64,000 nucleotides of DNA. Origin: Allolobophora icterica. Lineage: Eukaryota; Annelida; Clitellata; Crassiclitellata; Lumbricidae. Below, one piece after another: positions 30,500-41,470 of the stretch (its first letter is position 1; every line of letters starts with the position of its first letter). The position numbers were made by a program, and so were the translations under genes. The notes below the pieces were generated by a model. The model ran no database searches and was not told where the DNA came from. It saw only the letters and a program-made list of their open reading frames with translations. The stretch is taken from positions 38,015,234 to 38,079,233 of the forward strand of contig OY744613.1 of the NCBI GenBank assembly GCA_963556255.1. Reading direction: 5' to 3'.

Positions 30500-32574
30500 A
30501 TGGCGACGGTTGGAGTAAAAACCTTCTACGGAAAGGCAAAAGGTAAAAAAAACCATATTTCCTCAGGGGTTACATATATTATTAAAAGCAATCAGCAGTT
30601 TTATTACCTAGACATTACTCGTTCTTTTAGTGCAAATTGTAGGCTTTTAACACAATAGGTGTGGGAGATAGGGTTGTCGCAATGCCGTGTCCAACAGGGT
30701 GGACTGCGGCACTCAACATCACGCAGAGTCGGAATTTCTTTCCTAGGCCCCTAAGTGTAAATACGTCAGTGTTGTTAGTTAATAATTTACACATTCTGTT
30801 GTTTGATCATGCGATAATATTTTACTTCATGGATTGCCAAAAATATTGTTTTCACTGTTGCTTTGTAGCTAGAGGAATTGATGTACTTGCTAGAATTGAG
30901 CAGCAAGATTCTGAACTTTCTGATTTGTCCGACGGCGATGCTGAGGAGTTTCACAAATCGTCTTCATCGTCATCCTCGTCTTCAAGCGAACAAGATAACG
31001 ACGTTGATTCGGATGAAGATGTGCCCCTTTCGATGTATACTGACCTTAGCAAGAAGTGGACAACGAAAAGATCATTTTCCCCTAAAATTTCTGATTACGT
31101 AGTTGTCGATGATGATCCTCATGCCAGAGCAGAATGGTCTTCGATGGATTATTTTAAGCAGTACATTGACACTGAATTCCTTGAAATGATGTCCTCTTGT
31201 ACTAATGTCAATTCAACGGTTGCTACTGGTCGAAGTTTGAATACATGTGTTACCGAGATCGAACATTTCTTGGGTGCTAGCATTGTAATGTCAGCGATTC
31301 CGTACCCACGAGTCAATATGTTCTGGCAGAACAACTACCGTGTCCAATCGATTGCAGACGTCATAACGCGTAAACGTTTCTTCAAGATCAGATCAAATCT
31401 CAAAGTTGTCATAGATTCGGATGCAACAGATGAGGTTAGGAAGGCCGACAGATTTTGGAAAGTTCGTCCGTTACTGGATCGCGTGCGCCGTGGATGTCTT
31501 GCTCAGAGTAGATGTCGGGATGTCAGTATCGACGAACAGATGATACCATTCACAGGAGCATCGCCGGCACGACGATATGTTCCGAACAAACCCAACCCAA
31601 TTGGTTTGAAGAACTTTGTACTAGCAAATCCACAAGGTTTAGTTCTTGACTTTGTCGTCGATCAAGGAGTTAGTTCTTATCATCCCGTGCCTGATCTAGG
31701 TGTTGGTGCTCTGGTAATCGCTCATCTATGCGAAGGACTGACTGCAGGTACTCATGTCTACTGCGATCGATATTTTACGAGCATTTCACTTATAGAATAC
31801 ATGCTACAGAAGGGTGTGTACATCTCGGGTACTATCATGAGAAATCGGATTCCTGCTGTTGTTCGTCAACTGTCAAATGTTCGAGAATTAGCGAAGCGTG
31901 GCAGAGGTGCCTGTGAAATGATCGTCCGCAATGATGGAAGAATTGCGATTGTAACGTGGTTTGATAGAAAACCAATACTTATCGCTTCGGCTGCACATGG
32001 CATCGAACAGTTGGACAAATGCCGACGCTGGGACAAACGCACAAAGTCCTACATCGAAGTGGAACGTCCTGAAATTATTAGGCAGTATAATTTGAAAATG
32101 GGCGGCGTAGATTTGTGTGACAGGATGCTGAGCTACTACCGAATGAAGACACGAACACGAAAATGGACGATTCGAACAATTCTGCATTTCTTTGATCTTT
32201 GCGTCATCAATTCATGGATACAGTACCGAGAAGACTGCAGGCAACTGAAAACTGCCCGCAAGGACATTCAAGACTCCCTCGCCTTTCGCATGGACATCGG
32301 TGAGAAGTTCCTGTCAGCGACCGTTCAAACTGACAGCAGCGACTCGGATGCTCCACCACCACCGACAAAGCGACGTAAATCGAAGACACCATCGGAATAC
32401 AGGCGCTTCTCTGGTGCGAAACATCTTCCGGCCATCGACAACGTCAAGAATGCTGTGCGTTGCAAGAACTCTGGATGCTCAAAAAAAACTAAATTTCATT
32501 GCATATCATGTGATGTGCATCTTTGCCTTGTTGCAGATCGTAACTGTTTCCAAGACTACCACACGACCGTGTAG
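30500..32574 (+). CDS. piggyBac transposase, two exons, 582 aa
   Basis: Proposed exon 1 30500-30542 (MATVGVKTFYGKAK plus one base), donor GTAAAA at 30543, acceptor TTTGTAG ending at 30868, exon 2 30869-32574; the joined codon is GCT. The unspliced frame opens at 30661, but its first 69 residues look like translated intron. After splicing the protein has a typical acidic Ser-rich N-terminus, the DDE_Tnp_1_7 core with D236 in VSIDEQMIPF, D314 in VYCDRYFTS and D429/D432 in GGVDLCDRM, and a C-terminal Cys-rich cross-brace (CKNSGCSKKTKFHC...CDVHLC). The 78-residue spacing of the first two acids and the total length fit the family. It would excise and insert the element in the nucleus. Confidence 0.87.
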
Positions 32575-32905
32575 GCTAGTAGGACTGTTTACGATGATTA
32601 TCGGCATGTACACACTGTAAATTTATGAATTCAATGAATTTTTTTAATTATTTGTATACTTACTCAACATCTCTACATCTAAACTGCTATTTTTAGTATT
32701 CATGAACTACTTGTTTAGTATTTGTCAATTTGATTTGATTTGTAGGCTATAAGGACCGTTTACGATGATTATCGGCATGAACACACTGTAAATTTATGAA
32801 TTCAATGAATTTTTTAATTATAATTATTTGTAGTTTATAATTATAGTTATTTCAACATTTCTACATCTGAACTGCTATTTTTAGTATTCATGAACTACTT
32901 GTATG
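32572..32905. repeat. Tandem duplication in the piggyBac 3' UTR
   Basis: GTAGGCTA...GTTTACGATGATTATCGGCA through TAGTATTCATGAACTACTTG occurs twice, at about 32572-32715 and 32743-32903, with the second copy carrying a short TA-rich insertion. It lies between the stop codon and the right subterminal boxes. Confidence 0.9.
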
Positions 32906-33295
32906 GATTTGTCCAACTCGTTGGACATTTGATTCTGAGTGCCAATGTCCAATAGGTTGGACATCATTAATTATGCAAAAAATATTATGCAAATGAGCTG
33001 AACTTTTTTGGGGGAATTATTTGGGTCCTAGTAAGCCAGAAAGTAGTTAAATTATTATTAGTTATGACGCCACTTTTTTCGGCCACTGAGGAGGTTATAA
33101 ATGTAAATATTAAACGCAAAATGTTACATTATATTTTGCATGATGATTTTTTTCTCGAGATGTTGAATTGATGCACATGTTACGTCCATGCAAGCATAAT
33201 AAGAATGTGTATTTAAAAATCTCTCCTTTTCTTTTTCTGGTTAATTCAAAAGAGCAAATTCATTATTAATTTTTTATTTATGTTGTTTTGTTTTC

Positions 33296-33800
33296 TTAGA
33301 TTCAAAAGCTGGATGCTGAACGGATATGGGTTTGCCATGCAACATTCTGTGCCATTGTAGCTGTTGATCGATGGAAGTCAACACTCATGGCCAAGAACTG
33401 GATTCAGACAGGTCAGCAGAAGAGAGATAAACGTGGTGGAGCAAGAATTTTACCTTCAATCGCTGCAGCAAAAGAGGAAATCAGGAGACATATTGAAAGT
33501 TTCTACTGTCGAAGCAGTCATTACAGTCATTACCAGACAAACACAAACTCTCTGGAAATACTTCTCACCTGAGCTTTCAATGAAGTGAATGTGGCATATG
33601 TTTTCAGAATAAAATCCCAATGTGAAGGTTAAGTATTTGGTCAAATAGAACGAAGTCTACGAAGGCTTGAAACAGTACTATTACCAGAAGAATAAAACAA
33701 TTTTGGGTTAAAATATTACATGGAATGAAACGGAAGGGACATCTTGTGGATAATCTGCTTGAACATGATCTCCCAGTGGATACTATCTTATCCCAGCAGT
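33296..33800 (+). pseudogene. DUF7869/Sola-like protein, middle fragment
   Basis: After a pyrimidine-rich TTGTTTTCTTAG (a plausible 3' splice site) the sequence reads ERIWVCHATFCAI..., then AKEEIRRHIESFYCRSSHYSH (near 33469-33530) and YFSPELSMK...WHMFSE, NPNVKVKYLVK (near 33560-33650). These line up in order with KKIQVCKQFF, ITSFIEKFPTIPSHYCR and YLEPGLSVAKMYDLYKE in the transposase at 22-24 kb. Frameshifts and stops are present. It may be the continuation of the fragment at 27307-27720. From 33100 to 33295 and from 33800 to 34190 nothing else is recognised. Confidence 0.5.
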
Positions 33801-34199
33801 GACAAGTCAAAGGTGCAGTTTCTGGTTGTGCCTTGGTGCGGAAGTTGCAAGCTGGCAGTCTACCGGAGCATCATGAACGGTGCTTCCTCAATGAAGTTCT
33901 TGGGCTTTACCCGATGAACAACTGTTCAGAGTAAATATATTTTCATAAATTACTGAGGTTTTCCACTAAGCATGTCTGAAATTGTGACTTAGAGGCAAAG
34001 TTTCTTAAACAATACGATGACACATTGGGGATTTTATTAACCCTTTCAGACCGTATGTCCATTGGAGTGGACACAAGGTTTAAGCCCTCTACTTTCATAA
34101 TGCATTGAAGTTTCGACAGAAAAGAAGGATATCCGCTGGTCACAGCACCCCTTCTGCGGGAACACACAAAAGTTTCAACCCAGAGAGCCAGCAGATCAG

Positions 34200-34505
34200 G
34201 ATGTACATTGTACAGTTACTGTCACCATGTCAGTATTTCAAACGCTATATTCCAGATTAATTATTTCAGCTGATGGCAGACATGACAAATCTTTATGCAA
34301 CAGAAAATCACACAAACAAGTTTCACAGCACCACTTCGAACGAGATGGAAGCATTGATTGGTTTGTACATGACTATGGGAACATTGAAGTTTCCTTGAGT
34401 TCGCAGTACTGGGCATCCGGATTAGTATTGAAAGTGGTTGAAGTGAGTAACATGTCTCATGATCGATTCTTCAAGTTGCGTTCAAATTGGCATTTTGTCA
34501 ACAAC
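34200..34505 (+). pseudogene. piggyBac N-terminal fragment
   Basis: In shifting frames this reads EALIGLYMTMGTLKFP near 34350-34400, then YWASGLVLKVVEVSNMSHDRFFKLRSNWHFVNN (34407-34505), the part of piggyBac proteins before the first catalytic Asp. It stops exactly where the R2-like copy begins. The C-terminal piggyBac fragment at 38.03 kb may be the other side of the same gene, but about 200 codons between them are missing. Confidence 0.7.
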
Positions 34506-34542
34506 CGGCGGGAGGCAACTCCGAAAGGAGGCGAAGCGTGCG
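34506..34542 (+). ncRNA. HDV-like ribozyme, 3' half only
   Basis: Keeps GGC (P3 3' strand), a GGGAGG run, CAACTCCGAAAGGAG (P4), GGCGAAG (J4/2) and CGTGCG (P2 3' strand). The 5' half is absent because the insertion is 5'-truncated inside the ribozyme, so it cannot fold or cleave. Confidence 0.7.
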
Positions 34543-34567
34543 ACGGCGAAACAGTTAATGATGAACC

Positions 34568-37500
34568 ATGCAATCACAACTTAAGCTAAGAGGCGCTGCC
34601 ACTGCAGCACCTGTCATTACTGCCAAAGGGGTGGCGGGTGAGGTGCCTGGGTTGGAAACATGTCCAATATGCCACGGTGGCTACAAAGGAAAGATCGGTC
34701 TATCTGTCCACCAGCGCAGTTCCCACCCGGTGGAATACCATGCGGAACATCAGGTTTTGCCACGAGCGAAAGCTCGCTGGCCACCGGAGGAGCGTGACCG
34801 TATGGACATGCTAGAGGCCGATCTGCTCGTCTCCGGGGTCAGACCGGCCCTGATCAACAGTCACCTGGTGGCAGTATTTAATGACAGGACCCGCGAGGCG
34901 ATAAAGGGACTCCGGAAAAGACAAGACTACAAGGACCAGGTGGCTGGCCTTGTAGTCAGAGCCACCCAAGCGCTTAATAGGCGATCCGAGTCCCCTGAAA
35001 TGCTGAGCGGGTCCAATGTGGAAAGCTGTCCCCGCTCAACTTGGAGAAGGGAGGTCCTCATAGCAGCCAACGTGGGCCTCCAAGAAGAAAGTGAGGAGCG
35101 GGGCAGTGATCCGCTTGTCCATCTGCTCCTTGAGCCTGTTGTTCGGGTCAAGGAAGACACGCTCGACGGAACTGTTACCGCAAGGACGTTACTCGACCAG
35201 CCCACAGGGTTACTAATGACCATCCTGAAGTCACACCCCAACAGGACCAGAGTAAACAAACCTCGAAAAGGTCCCAAAGGCAAGAGACCTCTTGGCCCTG
35301 GCAGACCAAGGGCCGGCAGGGCCGCGAGCGAGACGGAGGCTCAATCCGAAGCGGCTCGCCCGACAGATGGCATACGCCAGGGTGCAGAAAGCCTTCAAAC
35401 GGGACCGCAAGAGGTGCGCTGAAATGGTCCTAGAGGAGACATGGGAACAGGAGGAAGCGACACCATCTCTGGAGCAGCAAGAGAAATTTTGGCGAGCCAT
35501 CTTTTCCGAGCCTTTGGAGGTGGATGAGAGACCAGTCCCGAAAGCTCACGAGGACTGGTCCATCGCGGATCCTATTACCTGAGGAAAGTGGCTGAAGCTA
35601 TAGCGGACTCGGAGGAAAGTGCGCTAGGACCTGACGGAATAACCCTCAGGGAACTGAAGTTAGTCACGTACCCAGACAGTTTGCAGATGGGAAGACAATA
35701 TTCATTCCCAAGGGCAGAGATCTGCAGGACCCGGCAAAGTTTAGGCCAATCACCCAACATGGCCTCGTGTGTGACAGGGTCTTCCAAACCTAGCCTCTCG
35801 TCTGGCTGCGAAGGTTCTGCTTGATCCGAGGCAGAAAGCGTTCCTACCGGTTGATGGATGTGCTGACAACATCTTCCTGCTTGACAACATCATTAAGGGG
35901 GCCCAGCGGCAGAGAAGACCGGTGTGTCTAGCCTTCATTGATGTGACCAAGGCCTCCGATTGTGTCTCTCACGAGACACTGGCAGGTCATTGAGGGGGCT
36001 GGGCGTGCCATCGCCGCTGGTGCAATACGTCATCAGGATGTATGCCAACACCTCGACCGTTCTCAAAGTAGGAGGTCGAAGGAACGGTCCGATCAGATGT
36101 GGCGGCGGCGTACGTCAAGGCGACCCCCCTGTCAGACATCTTATTCAACTGCGTAATGGACGAGGTCCTCTCGCAGCCGAGCCCGGCCATCGGATACCTC
36201 CTGAATAAGGAGGTGATTGTCCGGTGCTTGGCGTTTGCCGATGACCTTGTTGCTTCAACTGCAGAAGGTCTGTGGGAACAGGTCAGTAGGATCCAACATG
36301 CGCTTGGACTGGGCGGCCTCCGGCTAAACGCTGGGTGGTTAATCCCTCGCCGCTTTTGGACGTCGACGGCGAGTCAGTGAGGTCGCTAGACATAGCGCAC
36401 ACCTACAAGTACCTGAGACTGCAGGCCGGACCTCTCAGTATGAGGAAGGCCCAGGCGGACTTCCTCAGAGTGGGACTAGACCGGCTAACTAGTGCCCCAT
36501 AGAAGCCCCAGCAGCGCATGTTCCTATTGCGCTGCCACTTATTGCCTAAGCTGTACCACTGACTCGTTCTTGGGGAGATGAAAGCCGGGTCCCTTGAGCA
36601 ATTAGACCGATCGGTGAGGGCGGCAGTCCGCAAATGGTTGCGACTGCCGCACAATACTCCCATCGGATACTTCCATGCCAAGGCGACAGACGGCGGACTG
36701 GAAGTGCCGCGCCTGCGTTACACTATACCTCACAAGGCCCGTAGCTTGGCCAAGGTGCAGGAGTCCATTGATCCGGTAATGCAGAGCATGGCTACAAGTC
36801 CACTCTTTCTGGGAATGAGGAGGAGGTGTGCAGCGGTGGCGAAGGTGGCGGGTCTTGAACTGAGCAGTACCAGGGATGCGAGCGCCCTCTTGGCGACCCA
36901 GCTCCACACATCGGTGGATGGTCAGGGACTCCAGCAGCAGGGTCAGACCCCCACATTAACAACTGGGTGACAGATGGATCAGCCCTCCTCTCGGGGGGTG
37001 ATTACGTCCAGGCGGTCCATGTGCGGGGGAACCTGCTGCCGTCTGCGAAGTGCTCAATACGCGGGCGGCGGTCAAGGGCCAATCAAGTGTGACGCCGGGT
37101 GCAGCGCTCAGAGCACCCTGGCGCACATATCCGAAAGCTGCGCGAGGACCCACCGTCTCCGGTGCAACAGGCATAATTCGGTGCTTGGCCTGATAACAGC
37201 AAAAGACCAAGTTAAGGGGTCACTCGGTGATCCAAGAGCCGATTATACCTACCGGATCTGGGAGGCGAAAGCCCGACTTGGTGGTCCTGGTAGACGAAGT
37301 AGCCTACGTCGTTGACGTCACCATTACCGCGGACTGTAATGACATGAGCGGTCCATATGCGGAGAAGGTGTCGTATTACTCGACACCTGATGTCATCGAC
37401 TGGGTGGTCAAAGTCTATCCGGGGCGGCCGTGTGTGTTTGGGGCTGTGGTACTAAACTGGCGGGGAGCTCTCCATCAAGTCTCGTCGAGGTTACTCCGCA

Positions 37501-37622
37501 AGCTGGGGTAACCGCTGCCGACGAAACCCTCCTGTCGTGCCGGGTGTTAACTTACACCGCGAACATGTTTCGGCACTTTGCCCTGTCGATAGTGAGAGGC
37601 CCAAGGCCGACGGACGTCGAGT
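34568..37622 (+). pseudogene. R2-like ORF, all domains present but frameshifted
   Basis: The first frame, open for 284 codons (34568-35422), gives the best N-terminus in the window: C2H2 finger CPICHGGYKGKIGLSVHQRSSHPVEYH (near 34661-34740), LEADLLVSGVRPALINSHL, GLRKRQDYKDQV. After a frame change: AYARVQKAFKRDRKRC and MVLEETWEQEE, GPDGITL, RPITQHGLVC (decayed), FLPVDGCADN, LAFIDVTKASDCVSH (Phe to Ser in the RT core), RQGDPPVRHL (decayed), LAFADDLVAST, GLEVPRLRYT, the CDAGCSAQSTLAHISESC..TH knuckle, and an intact endonuclease motif RKPDLVVLVDEVAYVVDVT (near 37268-37320). At least six frame breaks make it non-functional. Confidence 0.85.
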
Positions 37623-38024
37623 AAACTTAGGCACTGCGTTCATGAAAGACCATACCCATCTCGGAACAAGTACGGAGGTCCGTCCAACGCGGTCGGCCCG
37701 CAAGGTGACAATACGCGAGTCAGTCTCGATTGCCCGCCAAACCGGAAGCACATGCGCCTGGGTAGCTCGGTCGGACTGCTGCTGCGCGCCTTGCTCCCAG
37801 GAGTCTTTAGGGGTGGGCACCCTACGAATTAACACCATCGGCTGTCGACGAGCAAATGAGGAATGATGAAAATGCTGGATTGCGCGAACTATCGCATATT
37901 CACTGAGCGTAAAAAATAAAACTTTAGAATTTGCATTAGATGTTTTATTAGCAAGGTTTGCAATCATCACTTACTTTATTATACATTTCAGGTATGTTGT
38001 ATTTTTGTGACTTTCAGGTAACTA

Positions 38025-38500
38025 GCAATTGTTTTGGTCAAGTGGTGTGACAACCGATCGGTCACACTAGCATCTAACTTCATTGGTGCCGGCACTGCCG
38101 ATGAAGTAAGGAGATGGGACAAAAGTTCTAAGTCTTTCGTGATGGTGAAATGTCCTGAAATTGTCCACCAATACAACAGATCTATGGGTGGGGTTGAAAA
38201 ATTGAATCAGCTAATAAGCTTGTATCGCACGTTCATAAAATCTAAGAAGTGGACCCTGAGAATGATTTGTCATGGCATAGACTTGGCAGTTGTGAACAGC
38301 TGGTTGGAATACAGACAGGATGCTGCTCGTTCAGGAATGAGTGAGAAGGATACGGACGACTTACTGGAGTTTCGACTCTGTATTGCTGACTCGCTTGTGC
38401 GTGCAAACAAGCCAGCCCAACCGTCAAGCCAAATGTTCATAAAAAACATGTACATCACACATGAAGACGCAATCCTCGCTCTCTACAACAGAGATCACAT
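38025..38500 (+). pseudogene. piggyBac C-terminal fragment
   Basis: The open frame 38034-38618 begins VKWCDNRSVTLASNFIG, then RRWDKSSKSFVMVKCPEIVHQYNRSMGGVEKLNQL and KKWTLRMICHGIDLAVVNSWLEYR. It corresponds to the region around the third catalytic Asp of piggyBac transposases, but the GGVD motif reads GGVE and the following Asp is Asn. The N-terminal and middle parts are missing. A polypyrimidine/AG stretch before it (TTGTGACTTTCAG) could be an old splice acceptor. Confidence 0.75.
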
Positions 38501-38618
38501 GGCGCTGTCCATGGCTGCTGGACATGCCAGATGCAGTAAGAAATGTTTTTTGCATGCAAGTTTAATTTTTAGTAATTATTTTGGCATGTTATTGATCATT
38601 TTGCTTACTGGGTGTTAA

Positions 38619-38894
38619 TGATTTGCTACAGCAGTCTGGGCAGGTAAAGTGTCCAAAACGAATAATGAGTGTTGTTGTCCTTGGAAACTCGTTAAAAGTG
38701 GCACTGGGTGAAAATATAAAAATACTGCTATTTTGACTATAGACATAACTAGTGAATTGTATGTTCCAGTGTTAGGTTGGAGAAGAATTCCGTGAAATTG
38801 TTGGTTGGAATAAGCAGCTGCATGTGGAGTGGCAGCATTACAAGCCACTGATTTTGGATCCTTTCTACTATAACTACTATAACGGATCTAGAAC
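38619..38894. other. Unassigned spacer
   Basis: No feature recognised between the piggyBac fragment and the CR1/L2-type relic. Confidence 0.4.
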
Positions 38895-39462
38895 GGATTA
38901 GAATATTCCAAATTGGACTACTACTCTACATGTATGAACATAAATTACTCCCTGCTACATTCGCAGACTATTTTACTCTAGCCTCCACGATGCATAGCCA
39001 TTACACTAGAAGTGCTACGCTATATATAGACCAATCAAAGCACGAACTAACCTAAGATTAAACTGCATAAAATCAACAGGTCCGACAATCTGGAATACTT
39101 TGCCGCTCGAGATCAAGTCCGCAACAAATAAATACGTGTTTAAAAAATCATTAAAGCTATTTCTTATATCCCAGAAATAATCTCACAACTAATCAGGCAC
39201 CCGGCCGTTTATCGTACCTACTGAATGTCACTGCTGGGACCTGGCCCCGGAACATATTCTTTAATTAAGTATAGTTAAGTCGTTCACTAAATTCTAAATT
39301 TTCTCCTAATTTACCCTCAGTTCTTTATTTCTAACCTCCTCCTAATCTTGGAGAGAAAATAATCTTAAGCCATCATATAATTTGTAATTAACACTAGTTG
39401 GGTACCCCTGTTTAGCGGGATTCATATCCCTTAGGGACGCCCTTTGCCGTAGATGACAGAAA

Positions 39463-39517
<55 letters not shown>

Positions 39518-39829
39518 ACGCAACAAAATGAGACTATACTATTCAATAAAATTAATTAGTTTATATTACATTTAATTTTGATGTAGTTTTGATGTAATTT
39601 TGATATAGTTTTGATGCAATTTTGCATGTACTGATGATTCATCTAGCTACTATATTATGCATTATTCTAGTTTCAGTCATTTGGACTCATGTGCATGATC
39701 TTGATCTTGATTATAGTTTCTTCAATAATGTTATCGTTATATATGTTGTCAAATTAGTAGCTGCACTATTGATGTTATCGTTATTGTTAACTGTCATCGA
39801 AAGCAATAAAGAAATTGATTGATTGATAA
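38895..39829 (+). mobile_element. CR1/L2-type element, 3' end fragment
   Basis: 39038-39179 encodes the C-terminus of ORF2 (TGPTIWNTLPLEIKSATNKYVFKKSLKLFL then stop), homologous to the end of the minus-strand ORF at 28.4 kb. The 3' UTR follows and ends AATAAAGAAATTGATTGATTGATAA at 39829, the family's characteristic tail. A (TA)n tract of about 40 bp lies within it at 39471-39512. Confidence 0.75.
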
Positions 39830-39940
39830 CTGATGATTTAGATGAAGGTAAGAAATGACTTTCGTCTTGATTATAGTGACACTTCCAGCACAACAGCCCT
39901 TGTGCACATAATGATACAGAGAACAAAACGAGAATTTTAG

Positions 39941-41053
39941 CACAAGAACGATCATCGCTAGATGATATAGAGAACGAAACAGGAAAACAGTTTCTTCCTA
40001 TGAACACAACGAATTTGTCACGATACATTTCCCTGCCTGATGGATATCAGCAAAGGCAAGTTGGTTGGACAACCTCAAAGAATGGTATACTATGGTATGG
40101 TAAACTACTAATTATGTCATATAGTATCAATGCTACTGAAAACACGCTGAACACAGAGCACAAGAACGATCATCAAAGTAGATATAGAGAACAAACAGGA
40201 AAACAGTTTCTTCGATGAACACAACGAATTTGTCACGATACATTTCCCTGCCTGACGGACATCAGCAAAGGCAATTTGGTTGGACAATGGTATACCAAAT
40301 ATGCGCACTGGGCTTGTGCCACATAAGAAGCGATCAGGTGGGCAGAAGAAGATAGCATTAAACTTGGAAGACAGCCAGGCAATGACAAGGTTTATTCTGA
40401 ACTTTGCTGATCGAACAGTTTGATTCTTCCTGGTCATGTGATGACAGCGATGCAGAAAGGGTTCACATGGTCGTGGCCATGGAACGTTATGCTCTAATGA
40501 ATTATGTATATAGTACAGTAGTGTAATTTTGGTTCAGTTCATTGACCTAGTGGTGAACTACATATGTGTTTGGTCCTTTAAGTGATTCTTGAACATGGGG
40601 CATTGTTGCCGATGGTGCGGGAGTGTTGGGTGATGATGTGGATGCAATGCTGATGCCGCGATTGTTTTGTTTTGGCAGTTTGTGTTGAAATGGTTGTATG
40701 TAACGCTTCAGACCGTTTTGTTAGGTTGTCGATGAGGGCCTTGTTGTGGTTCTTGTATGTTGGTGAAGAATATATCTAATAAGAGATGTGTCTCATTGAC
40801 ATTTCGGATTACAGTCACGGGCATTATGGTTGTTGTCTAAAGTCGAAAGGGTTATATGGTGAAGGCTTGAATGTAAGTGAATGGTGAGTAGGTAGGTTAT
40901 GTGGATCGTTAGTAATTGCACACATAGGACAACGATGCAATTAGAACCGTATTCGTCGTTTCTTCTATGAACATAACGAATTTATCGCGATACATTTCTC
41001 TACCCGATGGATATCAGCAAAGGTAAGGTGGTTGGACAACTTGAAAGAATGGT
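39941..41053 (+). repeat. Three dispersed copies of a ~90-145-bp coding-like repeat
   Basis: A block containing ACGAATTTGTCACGATACAT and ATATCAGCAAAGGCAAG occurs at 39941-40086, 40159-40297 and 40958-41053. The second copy is followed by a protein-like stretch (NMRTGLVPHKKRSGGQKKI..., ...MTRFILNFADRTV near 40300-40420) that resembles the region of DUF7869-type proteins before the catalytic core. The block may be a decayed gene with local duplications; the assignment is weak. Confidence 0.5.
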
Positions 41054-41466
41054 GTGAACTTAGTTTTGTGTACAGTCTTGAATTACGAGATATTGCTGTA
41101 TATATTTAGTGCGTTTATTTTAGTTTCACGTGTATATATATGTATGATAGATGTGTCACGTTTAGTTGTACTGTTTTAGCGAAGCGCCTGGCTGGCTGAT
41201 CTCGGCAGCCGCACGCTATATGTATATAATTAGATTTTGCTTACGCGCACAGCACAGGTGTCTAAGAAGGGTGCGAAGAATTATGCTGACTGGAGAAGTT
41301 TGAATTTGCGTGTTCTCTGTAGAAGTGTTGTTGACTAGTTGAAATTGATGTCTTTTATGTTATTTAAAACAAAGATATTAACAACTGTGTTGGTGATTAA
41401 TGTAGGCTAGGCTACACAGTAGAAATTAAGCTACTTATACGTAGATTTAGTGTGAAACAGTGAACA
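41054..41466. other. Unassigned AT-rich spacer
   Basis: No gene, repeat or motif recognised up to the TTAA at 41467. Confidence 0.4.
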
Positions 41467-41470
41467 TTAA

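Larger units (their letters stand above)
30334..33094 (+). mobile_element. Complete piggyBac transposon, 2,761 bp
   Basis: Terminal inverted repeats begin CCTCCTCAGTGG (30334-30345) and end CCACTGAGGAGG (33083-33094). Flanks are TTAT at 30330-30333 and 33095-33098, where piggyBac elements normally duplicate TTAA. Four subterminal palindrome-like boxes, GTCCAACTCGTTGGAC or variants, lie at 30350-30365, about 30422-30437, 32911-32926 and 32947-32962. The 3' UTR holds a tandem duplication of about 160 bp (from 32572 and from 32743). The open transposase and matching ends suggest a recent, possibly mobile copy. Confidence 0.88.
34506..37916 (+). mobile_element. R2-like retrotransposon copy, nearly full length
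   Basis: Lacks only the first ~75 bp of the ribozyme. It continues through the whole ORF region (34568 to about 37622) and the 3' UTR (CTTTAGGGGTGGGCACC, GAGCAAATGAGGAATGATG) to GAGCGTAAAAAATAAA at 37916. It is inserted in piggyBac-derived sequence. No target duplication was identified; a deletion of target DNA at insertion is possible. Confidence 0.88.

Noticed and set aside
34200..38500. A simple R2-like insertion into one intact piggyBac gene
   Set aside because: The fragments on the two sides are piggyBac N- and C-terminal, but about 200 codons between them are missing and no duplication is seen. Only a complex event or two separate fragments would fit.
39910..40440. Pogo-like transposase
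   Set aside because: The FILNFADRTV context fits DUF7869-type proteins better than the DDE_1 family, and none of the DDE_1 motifs are present.
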